Positions 33,924 through 41,933 of a stretch of 64,000 nucleotides of DNA are shown in pieces. The stretch covers positions 24,449 through 88,448 of the forward strand of contig NZ_LNSB01000019.1 in assembly GCF_001468285.1 (NCBI RefSeq), in the 5' to 3' direction. Source of the DNA: Sphingopyxis sp. HIX (GTDB lineage Bacteria; Pseudomonadota; Alphaproteobacteria; Sphingomonadales; Sphingomonadaceae). Numbering within the stretch: the first letter of the stretch is position 1; every line of letters begins with the position of its first letter. The translations under genes were made by a program, and so were the position numbers. The notes beneath the pieces are model-generated. The model saw nothing but the letters and a program-made list of their open reading frames with translations, had not been told where the DNA came from and did not search any database.

Positions 33924-34223
33924 TCAGTCGAACAGCTCGCTCAGGAAGCTCTTGTACTTCTTCTTGTGCGGCTTGCCGTAATAGCGGTCGTCATAGTCGC
34001 GGTCGCGATATTGCGGCGGCGGCGGAGCGGCTTGCTGGCGCGGGGCCGGGGCGGGGGCGGGGGCGTTCGCACCTTCGCTGCGCTCGATGATCTTGTCGAG
34101 TTCGCCGCGGTCGAGCCAGACGCCGCGGCATTGCGGGCAATAGTCGATCTCGATCCCCTGGCGCTCGGACATCGTCAGATTCACGCGGCAGGTCGGGCAA
34201 AGCAGCCCCTGGGTATCGGACAC
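33924..34223 (-). CDS. TFIIB-type zinc-ribbon protein
   Basis: 99 residues from GTG 34223, with AAAGGA 7 nt upstream. A CPTC...CPQCRGVWLDRGELDKI zinc ribbon (about 8-41) matches the zf-TFIIB (PF13453) family. A Pro/Ala-rich linker and a Lys/Tyr-rich tail (KPHKKKYKSFLSELFD) follow. Cytoplasmic; role unknown, possibly nucleic-acid or protein binding. Followed by a clear terminator. Confidence 0.85.
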   Translation of the reverse strand: MSDTQGLLCPTCRVNLTMSERQGIEIDYCPQCRGVWLDRGELDKIIERSEGANAPAPAPAPRQQAAPPPPQYRDRDYDDRYYGKPHKKKYKSFLSELFD

Positions 34224-34367
34224 GGATTTTCCTTTCATGCAAAAAGCGGCCGAAACGACCGCCTTCATCATCGAACGCCCACCGCGGCATCGCGTTCCCG
34301 CAAGGCAAAAGCCCCACCGCCGCCCCGGGGAGAAGCGGCAGCGGGGCGAGGGGGCGCCGCGCTGTGT

Positions 34368-34577
34368 TCAGCCGTCGGCTTCGAAGACCAGCAAGTCGCC
34401 GGGCTGGCATTCGAGTTCGGTGCAGATCGCCTCCAGCGTCGAAAAGCGCATCGCCTTGGCCTTGCCCGTCTTGAGGATCGAGAGGTTGGCGAGCGTGATG
34501 CCGATGCGGTCGGAGAGGTCGGTCAGCGTCATCCGCTTCGCGTGAAGCAGGTCGTCGAGTTTCACCACGATCGCCAT
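34368..34577 (-). CDS. Xre-family regulator (YozG-like)
   Basis: 69 residues, essentially one helix-turn-helix domain (LTDLSDRIGITLANLSILKTGKAKAMRFSTLEAICTELECQPGDLL, read in parts from 19-64). It starts with ATG overlapping the stop of the DUF2975 gene (TGATG). Xre/YozG plus DUF2975 is a recurrent pair in bacteria. It probably represses its own operon through the TATCG...CGATA sites at 35100-35185. Confidence 0.9.
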   Translation of the reverse strand: MAIVVKLDDLLHAKRMTLTDLSDRIGITLANLSILKTGKAKAMRFSTLEAICTELECQPGDLLVFEADG

Positions 34578-35101
34578 CACACCGTCCCCTCGAGCTCGTC
34601 GCGCATCGCGGTGCCGCGTTCGAATACCGCGGCGAGGACGAAGGCGAGCAGGATCGCGAGGATGCTCTGGAGGCTGATGCCGCCCATGTCGGCGAACTGG
34701 CTGGTCGACACCGCGATGCTCCGCGCGACCCAGCCGAGCGGTAGCGCGAGCAATTGCACCGCGACCAGCGCCCAGCCGATGTGGCGCAGCCGCGCGGCGT
34801 TGGCGGGGATGAAGGGATCGCTTGCCGCGGTGGCGATCAGCGCCTGCAGCTTGCGGATGATGTAGACCGCCGCCGCGAGCACCGCGGCGAGGATCGCGAG
34901 CAGCGCGAAGAGCTGCGGCCGAATGTTCGCGGCGTCGAGGAAGACCTGGCTGTTCTTCGCCTCGACCGCGATCTCGGGCCACATGGCCGCGAGCGCGCCG
35001 GCCGAACCGACGACGAACAGAAAGGCCGCCGCGATCAGCGCGAGCATCAGCCACAGCAGCGCGCGGGTGACACCGAGCAAGGTTCTATGGTCGTTGGACA
35101 T
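34577..35101 (-). CDS. DUF2975 membrane protein
   Basis: 174 residues from ATG 35101; the longer frame would start inside the operator array. Four hydrophobic segments (about 15-40, 60-80, 100-120, 135-160), fitting DUF2975. Function unknown; coupled with the Xre regulator gene. The arrangement resembles small regulatory membrane modules such as B. subtilis yoaS-yozG. Confidence 0.85.
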   Translation of the reverse strand: MSNDHRTLLGVTRALLWLMLALIAAAFLFVVGSAGALAAMWPEIAVEAKNSQVFLDAANIRPQLFALLAILAAVLAAAVYIIRKLQALIATAASDPFIPANAARLRHIGWALVAVQLLALPLGWVARSIAVSTSQFADMGGISLQSILAILLAFVLAAVFERGTAMRDELEGTV

Positions 35102-35185
35102 ATCGTTCTCCGATAGATTCGTTATCGAAGAACGATATATTGGCAATCATGCTTATCGTCAATCGATAATATCGAGAAACGATAT
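35100..35185. promoter_or_regulatory. Array of four TATCG...CGATA operators
   Basis: Three 16-bp copies: TATCGGAGAACGATAT (minus, 35115-35100), TATCGAAGAACGATAT (35123-35138) and TATCGAGAAACGATAT (35170-35185), plus a related TTATCGTCAATCGATAA (35153-35169). All precede the DUF2975/Xre operon; the first overlaps the DUF2975 start codon. Likely Xre autoregulatory sites. Confidence 0.82.
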
Positions 35186-35193
35186 GTTCTGCC

Positions 35194-35271
35194 CGTCACC
35201 CCGGCGAAGGCCGGGGTCTCGACCTAGCTTTCCAACGCGCCGGCGAGATCCCGGCCTCCGCCGGGATGACG
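35194..35271. repeat. Palindromic dispersed repeat
   Basis: A 78-bp element with outer arms CGTCACCCCGGC (35194-35205) and GCCGGGATGACG (35260-35271) and two inner hairpins. This GTCACCCCGGC...GCCGGGATGAC type is a frequent intergenic repeat in alphaproteobacteria. It lies between the operator array and the DUF2218 gene. Confidence 0.82.
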
Positions 35272-35282
35272 GAGGTTTCGAG

Positions 35283-35600
35283 TCAGCCCGCCGCCCAATC
35301 GAAGCCGAGCGGCGCCTCGCGGAACGCGAAGCGGTCGAGGTGGCGCGCGACGACGCCCTGCATCGCCTCGACATGCTCCGCGCTGCTGGCGTCGATTCGC
35401 ACCGTCAGCGTTTCGGCGCCGGCGTCGAAGGTCACCAGCGCGTCGCCATCCCAGGTCGCGCCACGCGCGTCCTTGGGAAAGGTTACCGTCCCATGCTCGG
35501 ACGTGAACTCGACCGCGAGGTTATGCTGCCAATGCTTGCACAGCTGCTGCAGATATTTGCTGGCGTGCGCCGTCGGCACGTGGGCGATCGCGCGGCTCAT
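35283..35600 (-). CDS. DUF2218 protein
   Basis: 105 residues, small alpha/beta protein matching DUF2218 (starts SRAIAHVPTAHASKYLQQLCKHW; ends LDRFAFREAPLGFDW). Function unknown; the domain is often found with siderophore-interacting flavin reductases or PadR regulators. Its ATG overlaps the stop of the PadR gene by 4 nt, so the two are coupled. A role in iron or metal handling is inferred. Confidence 0.88.
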   Translation of the reverse strand: MSRAIAHVPTAHASKYLQQLCKHWQHNLAVEFTSEHGTVTFPKDARGATWDGDALVTFDAGAETLTVRIDASSAEHVEAMQGVVARHLDRFAFREAPLGFDWAAG

Positions 35601-36217
35601 GCCAGCCGCTCGATCTTCTGCGCCGCCTCGTCGATCAGCGCGACGATTTCGTGCAACTGCGTCTCGCCCAAGTCGCGGTCGCCGAGGCGGTTGACCAGCA
35701 CCGCGCGCAGATTGCCCATCGCGCGGCGCACCGACGCGCTGTCGGTGCGCTGGCGCTCGTCGCCGACCGCCGACAGCCGCGCGATCAGCGCCTCGGCGAG
35801 TTCGGCATTGGCGTCGAGCTCGGCCTGGCCCTCGACGGTGATCGCGAAGAGCTTCTTGGCGCCGTCGCTTTCCTGCGCCGCGATCTGTCCCATGTCGCCC
35901 AGCAGGGTGAGGGTGGGGTAGATGACGCCGGGGCTGGGCGCATAGGCGCCGCCGGTCAGTTCCTCGATCCGGCGGATCAGGTCGTAGCCGTGGCGCGGCT
36001 CGTCGGCGATCAGCCTGAGCAGCACGAGGCGGAGCTCGCCGCTGTCGAACATCCGCCGCCGCGATCCGCGGCCCTCGTCGTCGTCGCGGTGGCCGCGGCC
36101 ATGCCCGCGCCCGAAACCATGGCCGAACCGGCCGCCGAAACCATGGCCGCGTCCGCCGCGGTGCATGCCGTGGCGCTTGCCGCAGCTGCGCCCGCCCATA
36201 TGTCCGTAAAAATGCAT
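35597..36217 (-). CDS. PadR-family regulator with His/Gly-rich N-terminus (YqjI-like)
   Basis: 206 residues. The first ~50 residues are rich in His and Gly with a Cys (MHFYGHMGGRSCGKRHGMHRG...), then a PadR winged helix (about 56-130: GELRLVLLRLIADEPRHGYDLIRRIEE). E. coli YqjI has the same layout and senses nickel to control the ferric reductase gene yqjH. This protein probably represses its operon, including DUF2218, in a metal-dependent way (inference). A perfect 14-bp palindrome lies 33 nt upstream. Confidence 0.88.
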   Translation of the reverse strand: MHFYGHMGGRSCGKRHGMHRGGRGHGFGGRFGHGFGRGHGRGHRDDDEGRGSRRRMFDSGELRLVLLRLIADEPRHGYDLIRRIEELTGGAYAPSPGVIYPTLTLLGDMGQIAAQESDGAKKLFAITVEGQAELDANAELAEALIARLSAVGDERQRTDSASVRRAMGNLRAVLVNRLGDRDLGETQLHEIVALIDEAAQKIERLA

Positions 36218-36249
36218 GAGATTGTCCTTAGAGTGATTCTTGATAGCTC

Positions 36250-36263
36250 TAAGATATATCTTA
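36250..36263. promoter_or_regulatory. Perfect palindrome upstream of padR-like gene
   Basis: TAAGATATATCTTA, 14 bp, 33 nt upstream of the PadR start on the minus strand. AT-rich in GC-rich surroundings. Likely PadR operator. Confidence 0.7.
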
Positions 36264-36340
36264 ATGACGAGTGCGCAAGAGGCATCTACCGGAAAAGCGC
36301 GATCACCATGTCGAAGGCGGCGGCGCGTGCCGGTCCGCGC

Positions 36341-36544
36341 CTAGAGGCCGTCTTCCTGCGCGAGCGTCAGCAACCGCTGCCAGTGCCGCCGGTCGCGCCC
36401 GTTGAGGCCGCGATCGCCCGCGCGCCGCTCCAGCTCGAGGCGCGTGTTGTCGCCATGTTTCAGGCGCATCTGCTGTAACGCGTCGAGGTCGTCCGCCAGC
36501 CGCGCCGCGGCGCGGCGCCCGCCGAACAAGGTCGAAAATACCAA
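36341..36544 (-). CDS. Small hypothetical protein
   Basis: 67 residues from TTG 36544, with GGAGG 6 nt upstream. Highly charged, Arg-rich (RRAAARLADDLDALQQM...; RRHWQRLLTLAQEDGL), predicted helical, no signal or membrane segment. Not recognised. Codon usage fits the neighbours, and the ribosome-binding site supports translation. Confidence 0.6.
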   Translation of the reverse strand: MVFSTLFGGRRAAARLADDLDALQQMRLKHGDNTRLELERRAGDRGLNGRDRRHWQRLLTLAQEDGL

Positions 36545-36694
36545 TGATCCCTCCTCAAATGCCGGTCGATGCAAGGGGGGAGTGCATCCGATCTTGGCAA
36601 CTTATCAGATTTGCCGCACCCTGTCATGGGCCGTTCTGGATGTGAAGTCATGCCGTCGCGGCACAATTTTCCGCGATTTTCCGCCGATTGCGGC
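36545..36694. other. Gap upstream of the rplJ promoter
   Basis: 150 nt between the small hypothetical gene and the rplJL promoter. No convincing gene or hairpin seen. Confidence 0.4.
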
Positions 36695-36722
36695 TTGACT
36701 TCGCGCGTCCCGCCGCTATTGG
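36695..36722 (+). promoter_or_regulatory. Probable rplJL promoter
   Basis: -35 TTGACT (36695-36700), 16-nt spacer, -10 TATTGG (36717-36722). The transcript would include the leader before rplJ. Confidence 0.5.
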
Positions 36723-36775
36723 CGACCCCGCATTGCCAACGGCCCGGATTTTTTCGGGGCTGCGGCAATTCCGTC

Positions 36776-37008
36776 CGAGACAGTTGGTGAAGGGAATTTG
36801 CCCTTCTTAATTTCCAGCCGAGACGGGGAAAAGTCTTTATCGGTCGCCCGCCTGCCCGTCAGGCGCCAGCGGCTTGACCGACCCCATCGGACATCGTTGC
36901 GTACAGGCGGGCGAGCCTTGGCTCGTCACGGCCTGTGCGTGTTGTAGCCGCCCGGCGGCGCGTGCGTTCCGGCGCCCGCGCATCCGGGCAGATGAGTGGA
37001 GTATAGGC
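36776..37008 (+). ncRNA. L10-type autoregulatory leader of rplJL
   Basis: The untranslated leader begins with CCGAGACAGTTGGTGAAGGG (from 36776), has a GAAGGG/CCCTTC hairpin (about 36789-36806) and a later GAGACGGGG element, then several GC stems up to the rplJ start. Position and composition fit the ribosomal protein L10 leader, which the L10(L12)4 complex binds to repress its own translation. Boundaries are approximate. Confidence 0.55.
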
Positions 37009-37524
37009 ATGGATCGTACGGAAAAGGCCGAAGCCGTATCCTCGCTGAACGCTACGCTGTCGTCAGCTGCCGCCGTTGTGGTCGTCCGCAACCTCGGCAT
37101 GACCGTCGCCCAGTCGACGGTGCTGCGCCAGCAGATGCGCGATGCGGGAGCCGAGTTTCGCGTCACGAAGAACCGTCTTGCCAAAATCGCGCTCGATGGC
37201 ACGTCCTACACCGGCATCGGCGACCTGCTGACCGGTCCCACCGCGCTTGCGACGTCGACCGACCCCGTGTCGGCGGCGAAGATCGCGGTGGAATTTGCCA
37301 AGACCAACGACAAGCTTGAAATCGTTGGCGGCGGCATGGGCGACGTGGTCCTCGACGTCGACGGCGTGAAGGCGCTGGCTTCGCTTCCCTCGCTCGACGA
37401 GCTGCGCGCCAAGATCATCGGTCTGGTGCAGGCTCCGGCCACCAAGGTTGCGCAGATTGCCGCAGCCCCGGCGGGCCAGCTGGCGCGGGTCTTTGGCGCA
37501 TATGCCGCCAAAGAAGCAGCGTGA
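37009..37524 (+). CDS. rplJ: 50S ribosomal protein L10
   Basis: 171 residues from ATG 37009. The N-terminal [20 protein letters not shown] and the [13 protein letters not shown] motif (about 46-58) are typical of L10. The C-terminal helix binds L7/L12 dimers to form the ribosomal stalk. The Ala-rich C-terminus is usual in alphaproteobacteria. Start chosen from homology; GGAG lies upstream. 58 nt separate it from rplL. Confidence 0.97.
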   Translation: MDRTEKAEAVSSLNATLSSAAAVVVVRNLGMTVAQSTVLRQQMRDAGAEFRVTKNRLAKIALDGTSYTGIGDLLTGPTALATSTDPVSAAKIAVEFAKTNDKLEIVGGGMGDVVLDVDGVKALASLPSLDELRAKIIGLVQAPATKVAQIAAAPAGQLARVFGAYAAKEAA

Positions 37525-37582
37525 TTTTGAACTAACCCTTGAAACGACTGCCGGGATATCCCGGTTCTGATGGAGAATGAAC

Positions 37583-37954
37583 ATGGCTGATCTTGCTAAG
37601 ATCGTTGAAGAACTGTCGGCGCTGACCGTCCTCGAAGCGGCTGACCTGTCGAAGATGCTCGAAGAAAAGTGGGGCGTTTCGGCCGTCGCTGCCGTCGCTG
37701 CCGCGCCGGTCGCCGCCGCTGCTGGCCCGGCTGCCGAAGAGCAGACCGAATTCGACGTCATCCTGACCGGTGACGGCGGCAACAAGATCAACGCGATCAA
37801 GGAAGTCCGCGCGATCACCGGCCTGGGCCTCGGCGAAGCCAAGGCGCTCGTCGAAAGCGCCCCCAAGGCGATCAAGGAAGGCGTGAGCAAGGCGGAAGCC
37901 GAAGAGCTGAAGAAGAAGCTCGAAGCCGCCGGCGCGACCGTCGAACTGAAGTAA
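37583..37954 (+). CDS. rplL: 50S ribosomal protein L7/L12
   Basis: 123 residues from ATG 37583 (GGAG 8 nt upstream; ATG 37577 is less likely). N-terminal dimerisation helix, an Ala-rich hinge (about 34-52), and a C-terminal domain with [22 protein letters not shown] and [11 protein letters not shown] that recruits translation GTPases. Highly biased codon use. Followed by a strong terminator; rpoB does not follow. Confidence 0.98.
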   Translation: MADLAKIVEELSALTVLEAADLSKMLEEKWGVSAVAAVAAAPVAAAAGPAAEEQTEFDVILTGDGGNKINAIKEVRAITGLGLGEAKALVESAPKAIKEGVSKAEAEELKKKLEAAGATVELK

Positions 37955-38001
37955 TCGGTTCGCGGCCTCCCGCCGGTCCGCCGGCGGGATCCGATGCAAA
38001 G

Positions 38002-38034
38002 AAAAGGGCGGTGCCGCGAGGCACCGCCCTTTTT
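38002..38034 (+). terminator. Intrinsic terminator of rplJL
   Basis: Stem AAAAGGGCGGTGCC (38002-38015), GCGA tetraloop, GGCACCGCCCTTTTT (38020-38034). Near-perfect, with a T-run. Confidence 0.95.
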
Positions 38035-38055
38035 CATGCCCGAAGGCCAGCCCGC

Positions 38056-39126
38056 CTATTTGCGGGCGAAATCCGGACGGCGGAAGCCGTGCGACAGGCC
38101 GCGCTGCACCGGTTCGGGGCGGCGGACGTCCTGCTGCGCGGGGGCCGGCGCCGGGCGCTGGGCGATCTCCCAGGCGCTGACGGGCTTGCGCGCGGACTGT
38201 GCGGGCTCGCTCGCCACATTCTGCTCGCCCGACAACGTCGCTTCATAGGCCAGGCGCTCCTTGCGATCGAGGAAACGCGCGCGCTTCAACCGCTTCGACA
38301 ACGTCTCGAACGGGTTGTCGGCGGTCGGGCCGACGAGCGCCATCGCCTCGTGGCGCCCCATGCTGCCGCTGGGCGCGGCCGCGAAGCTGGGCGTCGTGCG
38401 GCGCACGGGCTCCTCGACCGGCGCGGGGGCCGGGATCGGCTCGGGGTTGACCATCGGCTCGGCTTCGCGCGCGGCGACCGGCGCAGGCGCAGCGGGCACC
38501 CATTCGGTCTCGGCATCGGCCTCGCGGAATTCCCAGGCGTCGGCGGCAGCCACCGCGCGGCGGCGGCGGCGGGCAAAGGTCAGCCCGATTCCGCCCGCGA
38601 GCAGCAGCGCCGCGGCACCGCCGGCGAGCTCCCAGGGGAAGCCGTCGCTGGGGGCAGCGGTTTCGGTCGTGACTGCGGTGGGCGCGGGATCGACCACCGG
38701 TGCGACCGGCGCGACTTCGGCGGCCGGGAGCGCGCTTGCCGCAGCAGCGGTGGCGGCAACGGGTGCGACCTCGGCGGGAGCAGGGGCGGGCGGCGCCGTG
38801 CGTTCGGCAGCGGCGGCGCGCGGCGCGGCCTTGGGCGCCGGACGCGCGGCCGCCTTGACGGCGGGTCGCGGTTCGGCCTTGGCGACGGGCTCGGCGGGAA
38901 GGTCGAGCGGGACGCGGATCACCGGGGCGGGCGCGGGGGCCGGAGCCGGTGCAGCGACCGGGTTGACCGTCGTCGGCGCGGTCGGCGCGACGGGCGGCGC
39001 CATCACGGTCGGCGGCGCGGGTTCGGCCACGGGCGCGGTCTGCGCCAGCGCGGCGGGGGTGGAAAGGGCCAGAAACGCGGCAATCGCGCTTGCGGCGGGG
39101 CGGGAGAGGGTCGGTTTCTTCGTCAT
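38056..39126 (-). CDS. Pro/Ala-rich membrane-anchored protein
   Basis: 356 residues from ATG 39126. Signal peptide of about 28 residues (ending ALAQ), then a ~130-residue Pro/Ala linker, one transmembrane helix (about 165-185) followed by RRRRR as a stop-transfer, and a ~165-residue charged C-terminal part (FETLSKRLKRARFLDRKERLA). This predicts a periplasmic linker with a cytoplasmic tail. Not recognised; a role in the cell envelope is likely. Its start has only a weak ribosome-binding site. Confidence 0.75.
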   Translation of the reverse strand: MTKKPTLSRPAASAIAAFLALSTPAALAQTAPVAEPAPPTVMAPPVAPTAPTTVNPVAAPAPAPAPAPVIRVPLDLPAEPVAKAEPRPAVKAAARPAPKAAPRAAAAERTAPPAPAPAEVAPVAATAAAASALPAAEVAPVAPVVDPAPTAVTTETAAPSDGFPWELAGGAAALLLAGGIGLTFARRRRRAVAAADAWEFREADAETEWVPAAPAPVAAREAEPMVNPEPIPAPAPVEEPVRRTTPSFAAAPSGSMGRHEAMALVGPTADNPFETLSKRLKRARFLDRKERLAYEATLSGEQNVASEPAQSARKPVSAWEIAQRPAPAPAQQDVRRPEPVQRGLSHGFRRPDFARK

Positions 39127-39229
39127 AGTGACCAAGCAACGAGCGCGCCCGCGAAAGCGCTGCCCGCGGAGCCCAATTTTCGCGGCGAACCGTGTCGCGC
39201 CATCGGCGTGACGAAGAATCGGGCGCGCT

Positions 39230-40771
39230 TTATCGCCCTCCGGGGTCGCCTCCGCGCTCAGCCGAGCGGGGTTGCGTGCGGCGTCCCAGCGTCTGCGCGG
39301 CCGCCGCCGAGATGGCGGCACCGACCAGCGACAGGTCGCGGTCGAGCCGCTCGTCGAGCGCGCGATCGGCCAGCGTCGCCAGCTCCGAAATCAGCGGCAT
39401 CGACAGCGACAGGCGCAGCGTCCCGGCCGCCTCGCCATTGGGGAGAAAGTGCGTGCGGACCGGCTGGCCGAGGCGGATCTCGTGCCCCAGCCACTGGCGC
39501 GACTGCTCGGCGATGCGGCGGTGCATCGCGCGCGCGGCGGCGAAATCGCACCCTGGCCAGCGCGCCGACAGGTCGAGCGTGCGCAGAGTTTCGGTCGCGA
39601 GGCACGACGTCCCGCCCGCGCCCGGAACCTCGACGAGTTCGAGCCGCTTCACGACGCGCATGACATGGTGGCTGAAGCGCGCGGTGACTTCGGTGACGCG
39701 GTCGGCGGGCAGCGCGGCGAAGCGCTCCATCTCGATCATCGCCGCCTGCAGCCGCAGCAGCAGCCCGAAATTGCCGAGCGCGGGCAGCCGCTCGGCGCCC
39801 GGCCATTCGGCCGGCCATTCGGCGCGTGTCGCGATGCGGCGAAAACCCTCGGGCAGCGGCAGCGCGCGCGCCGCGACCGCCGCCGGCACGAGCGCGAAAC
39901 CGCTGAACGGCGGGCCGCCCGCGAATTTCGACCCGGTCATCAGCACGACGCAGCCGAGCGCGAGATAGCGCCGCACCACAGCGGGGGCGATGCGCAGCTG
40001 GCACGCGTCGACGACGATCGTCATCGCCTCGCCATGCGCCGCGACGAGCCGTTCGACATCGGCCAGCGCGGGGAGCGTCAGCCCCGATTTCGAGCCGTGG
40101 ACGACATGGACGACCGCCTTGCGGCCGCTCGCGGCGGCGCGTTCGACATGGGCGGACAGTTCGTCGGCGACCGCCGCCGAGGCGCGCGGCGTGCTCGAGG
40201 CGTCGCGCACCGCGACATCGACCAGTTCGGTACCGGCGAAGGCCGGGTCGATCGCCGCCTGCAGGGCGACGCGCGCGCCTGTGGCGGTCTCGTCTGCAAA
40301 GAAGCGCCCCGCAGCGCTGTGGACGCAGCCGCTGCCGACCTCGTCGCGGCCGAGCAGCACCGCGGTGAGCGGCCGCCCGTCCCACGCCGCGGCGAGCCCG
40401 GCATATTCGAGGTCGGTGCCCGATGCCGCGAAGATTATCTTTGTATCGGCGTGGCCGTGCGCCTCGACCAGCTTGTGCCGCAGGATCGCGAGCCCCTCGG
40501 CATAATCGTCCGACGGAACCGGCCGGTCGAGCCCGTGATGCCAGCGGTCGAGCAGGGTCTGGAAGGCATGCTCCGAAATGCTGCTGATCGTCGAGGAACC
40601 ATAAGCGAGCGCGTCCGACGGCCGCACGCTGGCATAATATTGGTTGCGTCCCGCCGCGTCGGGCCGGATCCGCGCATCGCCGCCGCTGGTCAGCGCGCTT
40701 GCCAGCCGCGCGGCATAGCGCTTGCCCGGCGAAAGGCGGGGTTCGTCGGCGGCGATGACGTTGAGCAGCAT
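39230..40771 (-). CDS. PLP-dependent fold-type I enzyme, class V aminotransferase-like
   Basis: 513 residues from ATG 40771 (TTG 40774 also possible). PLP features: Asp255 (IVVDACQLR) for the pyridine nitrogen and Lys282 (TGSKFAGGPPFSGF) for the Schiff base. SGTDLEYAGLAAAW (118-131) probably forms the phosphate-binding loop. Longer than usual class V enzymes (about 400). It is divergent from an ATP-grasp/nucleotidyltransferase pair with a 133-nt gap; a shared biosynthetic route is inferred. Substrate and reaction (transaminase, lyase or decarboxylase) unknown. Confidence 0.8.
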   Translation of the reverse strand: MLLNVIAADEPRLSPGKRYAARLASALTSGGDARIRPDAAGRNQYYASVRPSDALAYGSSTISSISEHAFQTLLDRWHHGLDRPVPSDDYAEGLAILRHKLVEAHGHADTKIIFAASGTDLEYAGLAAAWDGRPLTAVLLGRDEVGSGCVHSAAGRFFADETATGARVALQAAIDPAFAGTELVDVAVRDASSTPRASAAVADELSAHVERAAASGRKAVVHVVHGSKSGLTLPALADVERLVAAHGEAMTIVVDACQLRIAPAVVRRYLALGCVVLMTGSKFAGGPPFSGFALVPAAVAARALPLPEGFRRIATRAEWPAEWPGAERLPALGNFGLLLRLQAAMIEMERFAALPADRVTEVTARFSHHVMRVVKRLELVEVPGAGGTSCLATETLRTLDLSARWPGCDFAAARAMHRRIAEQSRQWLGHEIRLGQPVRTHFLPNGEAAGTLRLSLSMPLISELATLADRALDERLDRDLSLVGAAISAAAAQTLGRRTQPRSAERGGDPGGR

Positions 40772-40904
40772 CAAATGGGTCCTGCGCGGGAAGGGGAAGG
40801 ACCCCGCATCTAGGCGCGCGAGATGACAGTGATCTTGCGCTTTGGTGTCAGCGCCGTCACCAAAAGGTCATCGCGGTGCAACCGCGCTGTGGTCGAAGCG
40901 ACAT

Positions 40905-41933
40905 ATGCGAACGACCCATCTCGAGCCGACCCGGCTAACCGACGCCCTCCGCGACCAGCGGCTGCTGTTCATCGCCAAGCATGCGCGCTGGACCGGCGGC
41001 CTCCACCCCGACGACGGCAATCACGCGCTCTATCACCGCGAGATCCGCGAGATCCTAGAAGGCCTCGGGCTGCCGCTGGTGGTGGCGGACAGCTACACCG
41101 CGTTGTTCGACCAGCCCGAGGCCGATTTCGTCTTTCCGCTGCTCAACCGCGGCGGCTTCTTCAATTCGGAAATGCTGCTGCCCCTGCTCTGCAACCGGCT
41201 GCGCCTTCCTTATGTGGGCGCCTCGCCGATCGTGCGCGGGCTGTCCGACGACAAGCATCTGACCAAGCTCGAGGCCGCCGCGCGCGGCGTGCCGACCGCG
41301 CCTTGGGCGCTGTTCCGCCGCGGCGCGCCGATCGACGTTTCGCGCTGCCCGCCCGCGGCGCGCTGGGTGATCAAGCCCAACAACAGCTCGGCCTCCTGGG
41401 GCATCCGCGACGCGCACGACCGCATCGAACTGGCGCAGGCTGTCGCCGAGATCCATGCGCTCGACCATGACGCGATCGTCGAGCCTTTCATTGCGGGCAG
41501 CGATGTCGAGGTGCCGGTGATCACGCTGGGCGGCGCGCCCGCGATGCTGCCGATGATGATCTTCGAGCAGGCCGACCCGACGCATTTGCGCACCTATCAG
41601 GAGAAGCGCGACCTGGTCGACCGCAGCGCCAAATACAGCCTCAAATTGCTCGACGCGCCCGAAATCGCCGGACGGATCGCCGCGCTGACGGTGCAGATGG
41701 CCGAAATCTTCCGCCCCTTCGACTTCGGCCGCTTCGAGTTCCGCGTCGATTTCGACACCGGCGAGGTGCGGCTGCTCGAGGTCAATCTCAACTGCAACCT
41801 CTGGTCCGAAAAGGTGTTCGGCCGCGCCGCGGTCGCCGCGGGCTTCAGCCAGGCCGACCTGATCGAGACGATCGTCGCCGAATCGATGCTGCGCCAGCAG
41901 GCGCCCGCGGCGGCGCGGAAGGACGCGGCATGA
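40905..41933 (+). CDS. ATP-grasp ligase, D-Ala-D-Ala ligase-like
   Basis: 342 residues from ATG 40905. ATP-grasp elements: a substrate-side N-domain (FPLLNRGGFFNSEM near 80-93), ATP-lid strand WVIKPNNSSASWGI (about 150-163), VEPFIAGSDVEVPVI (near 190-204), and the metal-binding EVNLNCN near 293-299, equivalent to ExNxxP in Ddl. It joins a carboxylate to an amine via an acyl phosphate. It is not a standard Ddl in its terminal motif. Its stop overlaps the next start (ATGA). Confidence 0.82.
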   Translation: MRTTHLEPTRLTDALRDQRLLFIAKHARWTGGLHPDDGNHALYHREIREILEGLGLPLVVADSYTALFDQPEADFVFPLLNRGGFFNSEMLLPLLCNRLRLPYVGASPIVRGLSDDKHLTKLEAAARGVPTAPWALFRRGAPIDVSRCPPAARWVIKPNNSSASWGIRDAHDRIELAQAVAEIHALDHDAIVEPFIAGSDVEVPVITLGGAPAMLPMMIFEQADPTHLRTYQEKRDLVDRSAKYSLKLLDAPEIAGRIAALTVQMAEIFRPFDFGRFEFRVDFDTGEVRLLEVNLNCNLWSEKVFGRAAVAAGFSQADLIETIVAESMLRQQAPAAARKDAA

